From: CAZVEE01 sp964625525
Lineage (GTDB): Bacteria; Pseudomonadota; Alphaproteobacteria; JAJFIK01
Length of the DNA: 17,047 bases
Direction: 5' to 3'
NCBI GenBank assembly: GCA_964625525.1
Contig: CAZVEE010000073.1
Coordinates: forward strand, 1-17,047
Shown: positions 14,104-17,047 of the stretch, piece after piece
Layout: every line of letters begins with the position of its first letter
Numbering within the stretch: position 1 is the stretch's first letter
Position numbers and translations under genes: made by a program
Notes under the pieces: generated by a model
The model's input: only the letters and a program-made list of their open reading frames with translations
Database searches by the model: none
What the model was told of the DNA's origin: nothing

Positions 14104-14990
14104 GCGACGCCCTGACCGTCAATCCCACCACGCTCGAAGTCAAAGGCCGCAGCCTTTGGGACGATGCCCGCACGCGCCTGTTTCGCAATCGTGCCGCCGT
14201 CGCCAGCATGATCATTCTGTCGATCATCACCCTGCTGGCCATTGTTGGCCCTTGGCTTAGCCCTTACACGCTCGATGAGCCGGACTACGCCAACATCCTC
14301 ACCGGACCGTCCCTGTCGAACGGACATATTTTCGGCACCGACGGCAATGGCCGGGACCTGTTCGTGCGCACCATGTATGGCGCGCGGGTGTCGCTGCTCA
14401 TCGGTCTCGTCGCCACGTTGGTGAGCCTGTTTATCGGGGTGCTCTATGGCGCCACGGCCGGCTTTGTCGGCGGGCGGGTGGATGAAGTGATGATGCGCTT
14501 CGTCGACATCCTCTATTCACTTCCCTTCGTCTTCTTCGTGATCATTCTGCTCACCGTGTTCGGGCGCAATTTCTTCCTCATTTTTGTTGCCATCGGCGCC
14601 ATCGAATGGCTGACCATGGCGCGGATCGTGCGCGCGCAAACGCTGTCCATCCGCCAGAAGGAATTCATCGAGGCGGCGCGAGCCACGGGCGTGAGCACCT
14701 GGACCATGATCCGCCGCCATGTGGTGCCCAATGTGGTGGGCGTGGTGGCCATCTATGCCACCCTGCTGATCCCCTCGGTGATCCTGCTGGAGAGCTTCCT
14801 CAGCTTCCTGGGCCTTGGCGTGCAAGAGCCCATGACCTCCTGGGGCCGGTTGATTGCGGAAGGGGCGCAGGAAATGGAAATCACACCCTGGACCCTGCTG
14901 TTCCCAGCGGGCTTCATGGCCGTGACCTTATTCTGCTTCAACTTTATCGGTGACGGTCTGCGCGACGCGCTGGATCCGAAAGACCGCTGA
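14100..14990 (+). CDS. oppC: Oligopeptide ABC transporter permease OppC
   Basis: A 296-residue permease partner of OppB. It is strikingly similar to E. coli OppC: VKGRSLWDDARTRLFRNRAA near the N-terminus, FGTDGNGRDLFVR, the EAA-type motif EFIEAARATGVSTWTMIRRH (about 186-205), ESFLSFLGLGVQEP, and a C-terminus (FCFNFIGDGLRDALDPKDR) that I recall as the same in the E. coli protein. Six transmembrane helices are expected, with an outer loop domain between the first two. Its start overlaps the oppB stop (ATGA), so the pair is translated together. The usual next genes, oppD and oppF, are absent: 177 bases later a sensor kinase begins with its own ribosome site. Confidence 0.96.
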   Translation: MSDALTVNPTTLEVKGRSLWDDARTRLFRNRAAVASMIILSIITLLAIVGPWLSPYTLDEPDYANILTGPSLSNGHIFGTDGNGRDLFVRTMYGARVSLLIGLVATLVSLFIGVLYGATAGFVGGRVDEVMMRFVDILYSLPFVFFVIILLTVFGRNFFLIFVAIGAIEWLTMARIVRAQTLSIRQKEFIEAARATGVSTWTMIRRHVVPNVVGVVAIYATLLIPSVILLESFLSFLGLGVQEPMTSWGRLIAEGAQEMEITPWTLLFPAGFMAVTLFCFNFIGDGLRDALDPKDR

Positions 14991-15000
14991 TCCTGCACTC

Positions 15001-15006
15001 TTGACA
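15001..15006 (+). promoter_or_regulatory. Candidate -35 element before the hybrid kinase
   Basis: A perfect TTGACA (within CTTGACA, common at alphaproteobacterial promoters) lies 11 bases after the oppC stop. The best -10 partner at 16 bases is TGAGAT (15023-15028), only a half match, so promoter activity is uncertain. It would give the kinase gene a leader of about 130 bases. Confidence 0.35.
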
Positions 15007-15016
15007 CCGAAACATC

Positions 15017-15037
15017 AGATCTTGAGATCTAGATCTC
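15017..15037. repeat. AGATCT triplet with a 14-bp perfect palindrome
   Basis: AGATCT occurs three times (15017-15022, 15025-15030, 15031-15036). The last two form the perfect palindrome GAGATCTAGATCTC (15024-15037). It overlaps the -10 zone of the candidate kinase promoter and could be an operator. A single GAGATCTC also occurs at 12912-12919, before the NTF2-like gene. Confidence 0.5.
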
Positions 15038-15080
15038 GCCCGGAGCGTGCAGTTTACCCTCTTCTAAGGGGCATCCGCTT

Positions 15081-15100
15081 AGCCTGACTCCCGTCAGGCT
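15081..15100 (+). terminator. Hairpin between oppC and the hybrid kinase gene
   Basis: AGCCTGAC (15081-15088) pairs perfectly with GTCAGGCT (15093-15100) around the tetraloop TCCC. No T-run follows, so it could be a weak terminator for the oppBC transcript, an mRNA end stabiliser, or a leader structure for the kinase gene. Confidence 0.45.
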
Positions 15101-15167
15101 GTGCGCATGCCCGCGCCCAGCCCCTGACCCGTCCGATCATTCGCAAGACGTCAGGGAACCCCCAACC

Positions 15168-17047
15168 GTGATCCTGCGCTTCTGGAACGACCTTCTTTAC
15201 TGGATCGATCAGAAATGCGGTGTGGACCCGTCTGCGGATTTCGAGCGGGCGACACGCTGCCGCTTTCTCGTGATCATCGCCTGGCAACTGGCCACCATCA
15301 TCATGCTGCGCCTGGCGCAGGTGTGGATCATGGTCCCGGAAGTCACGGTTGCGAAACTGCTCACCCTCGCCGTAGGCCTGATCGCGCTCGGCCTGCCCTG
15401 GCTGCTCTTTGCCTCACGCTCGGTCTATTTGTGCAGTGGCATCCTGATCTTCATGCTCTACGGCATCACCGTGATGGCGGCGATGGTCAGCGGCGGGGTC
15501 GCCTCCACGGCCACGCCGTTTCTGGTCACAACCCCTATTGTCACGGGCTTTTTGCTGGGCCCCCGCGCGGGCGTGATCTCGGCATTGGTTTTGATTGCCA
15601 CGCTGGCGGGGATGGCGGGCCTGCAAGGCACCCCCTACATCATCGATCCCGGCTTTGATGAGGCCCGCGAGAGCCGCGGCTTTGCCATTTCCACGGCCAT
15701 CGCAGCGCTGATTTCGCTGATGACGGTGGGGAACTATGCGGCCATCGCCCGCAACACCTTTGAGATCCTGCGCAAAGCCCGTGACGAGGCCAACGCCGCC
15801 AACCAGGCGAAATCCGACTTCCTGGCCAATATGAGCCATGAACTGCGCACGCCCATGAACGGCGTCCTGGGCATGCTGGGGCTGCTCATCGACACACCCA
15901 TGAGCGACCAACAGCGCCATTTCGTGGTCACCGCGCGCGAGTCGGCCCAGAGCCTGCTGGTGCTGCTCAACGATATTCTTGATTTCTCCAAGCTGGAGGC
16001 CGGCCGCATCGAGCTGGAGGATGTGGATTTCAACCTGGCCCAGATGGTCGATCACGTGCGCTCGCTGCTGGCCCCCAAGGCGGTGTCCAAGGGGCTGGAT
16101 CTGCGCTCCGAGATTGCTCCCAACCTCCCGGCATGGCTCAAGGGCGATCCCACCCGGCTGCGCCAAATCCTGTTCAACCTCGTGGACAACGGCATCAAGT
16201 TCACCGAGACCGGCACGGTAACGATCCATGTCCGCGGTACGGGACTGCCCGGCGGCGAGGGCGTGGTGCTGGAATTGGGTGTGGAGGACACCGGCATCGG
16301 CATTTCGCCCGAACATATCGGCAAGCTCTTTGACCGGTTCGAACAGGCTGATACCTCCTCCACCCGCCGGTATGGCGGCGCTGGCTTGGGGCTCGCCATC
16401 ACCCGTCAGCTTGTGGACCTCATGGGCGGGCGGATCGGTGTGGACAGCACGCCTGGCGAAGGCAGCACATTCACGGTCACGCTCGGTTTTGGCATCGGCC
16501 AGGCGTCTGAGCCTGCCTTCACCGCCACCTCTAAGCGTCACAAGGCCGTTCCGGAAGGCCTGCGCATTCTGCTGGTGGAAGATCACCACATCAATCAGAT
16601 GCTCATGCACACGCTGCTCACCAAACTTGGCCATTTGGTGGACGTGGCCGCCAATGGGCGGGAAGCTCTCGATGCCCTGGGCACGGCCCATTACGACCTG
16701 GTGCTGATGGACATTCAGATGCCGCTGATGGATGGGGTGGAGGCCACCCACGCCATCCGCTCGCTGCCGCCCCCCCGCAACAAAGTGCCGATCATCGCCA
16801 TTACCGCCAATGCCATGCAGGACCAGAAAATGGCGTATCTGAACGCAGGCATGGACGAATTCGTTTCTAAGCCGGTGGATCCGGACCGGCTTATGGATGC
16901 CTTTGCCAATGTGCTGCGCCCGGAACAGCCCGCCGCCGACTCAGGCCCTGGTCATCCGGCAGCCGGGCACAGATCGCCCGAGCCCCCGCCCCCCCCCCCC
17001 GCCCCGGCCCCGCCCGGCTCGCGGGCCGGAGGCGGCCCCCCCGCGGG
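15168..17047 (+). CDS. Membrane-bound hybrid sensor histidine kinase (3' end outside window)
   Basis: The frame is open from GTG 15168 to the window end (626 residues). AGGGAA at 15153-15158, nine bases upstream, supports this start, and no other in-frame start was found close upstream. Residues about 32-193 hold six or so hydrophobic segments forming an integral membrane sensor with no large outer domain (an MASE-like layout); a short helix leads to HisKA. The autophosphorylated histidine is H224 in FLANMSHELRTPMNG. The HATPase domain has N341 (FNLVDNGIKF), the G1 box with D374 (EDTGIGIS) and GGAGLGLAI. A receiver domain follows (ILLVEDHHINQMLM) with phosphoacceptor D515 in VLMDIQMP and Lys in FVSKPVD, all key residues intact. 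The protein would autophosphorylate and pass phosphate to its own receiver, then probably to an Hpt protein. The tail after about residue 580 becomes Pro/Gly/Ala-rich and may reflect bad sequence. Signal and output are unknown. Confidence 0.93.
   Translation, partial: MILRFWNDLLYWIDQKCGVDPSADFERATRCRFLVIIAWQLATIIMLRLAQVWIMVPEVTVAKLLTLAVGLIALGLPWLLFASRSVYLCSGILIFMLYGITVMAAMVSGGVASTATPFLVTTPIVTGFLLGPRAGVISALVLIATLAGMAGLQGTPYIIDPGFDEARESRGFAISTAIAALISLMTVGNYAAIARNTFEILRKARDEANAANQAKSDFLANMSHELRTPMNGVLGMLGLLIDTPMSDQQRHFVVTARESAQSLLVLLNDILDFSKLEAGRIELEDVDFNLAQMVDHVRSLLAPKAVSKGLDLRSEIAPNLPAWLKGDPTRLRQILFNLVDNGIKFTETGTVTIHVRGTGLPGGEGVVLELGVEDTGIGISPEHIGKLFDRFEQADTSSTRRYGGAGLGLAITRQLVDLMGGRIGVDSTPGEGSTFTVTLGFGIGQASEPAFTATSKRHKAVPEGLRILLVEDHHINQMLMHTLLTKLGHLVDVAANGREALDALGTAHYDLVLMDIQMPLMDGVEATHAIRSLPPPRNKVPIIAITANAMQDQKMAYLNAGMDEFVSKPVDPDRLMDAFANVLRPEQPAADSGPGHPAAGHRSPEPPPPPPAPAPPGSRAGGGPPA
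16982..17047. other. C/G-only low-complexity end of the window
   Basis: The last ~65 bases are almost entirely G and C with long C-runs, unlike the coding sequence before them. Translated, they give a Pro/Gly/Ala-rich string after the kinase receiver domain. This may be a real linker, but low-quality sequence at a contig end is more likely. Confidence 0.6.

Noticed and set aside
15414..16751. 445-codon minus-strand ORF
   Set aside because: Complete shadow of the hybrid kinase, whose HisKA, HATPase and receiver motifs are unmistakable on the plus strand.

Overview
The window looks like a high-GC alphaproteobacterial contig. GroEL ends in the GGM-repeat tail, coding density is high, intergenic gaps are short, several starts are GTG, and the gene families suggest a marine Maricaulales/Hyphomonadales-like organism. 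That placement is an inference from general family resemblance only. Both ends cut genes: groEL at the left and a hybrid histidine kinase at the right. The last ~65 bases are almost pure G/C and may be a poor contig end.

Left part (1-4714): the end of groEL with a strong intrinsic terminator, then a MarR-family regulator on the minus strand. It is divergent from a tight plus-strand operon: an exported class D beta-lactamase-like serine hydrolase, tryptophan 2,3-dioxygenase (kynA) and a kynureninase-type PLP enzyme (kynU-like, overlapping kynA by ATGA). The operon should take tryptophan through N-formylkynurenine and kynurenine towards anthranilate and alanine. No kynurenine formamidase gene is present in it, and the serine hydrolase stands where one might be expected.

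Middle (4711-8035): a MarC-type membrane protein converges on the kyn operon, with the two stop codons sharing one TTAA. After a ~377-base regulatory gap comes a LuxR/NarL-type regulator whose receiver domain has lost its phosphoacceptor Asp and conserved Lys. A candidate FNR/FixK box lies exactly 41.5 bases upstream of the start predicted by a TAGAAT -10 element, a class II activator layout. A sodium-dependent NSS-family transporter converges on this regulator across a perfect 10-bp hairpin.

Accessory block (8234-12847, all minus): a secreted NTF2-like protein, a 1089-residue TPR-CHAT protease with an intact His/Cys dyad, and an unrecognised beta-rich protein overlapping the CHAT gene by ATGA. 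The CHAT/beta-protein pair is the best candidate here for an undescribed protease-effector or protease-substrate system. It appears to have its own promoter region with an inverted repeat directly beside a TTGACA element.

Right part (13180-17047): oppB and oppC, two oligopeptide ABC permeases very like the E. coli proteins but with no binding protein or ATPase genes beside them, then a membrane-bound hybrid histidine kinase (six-TM-like sensor, HisKA, HATPase, receiver) running off the window. I see no tRNA, rRNA, CRISPR array, insertion sequence or phage gene.
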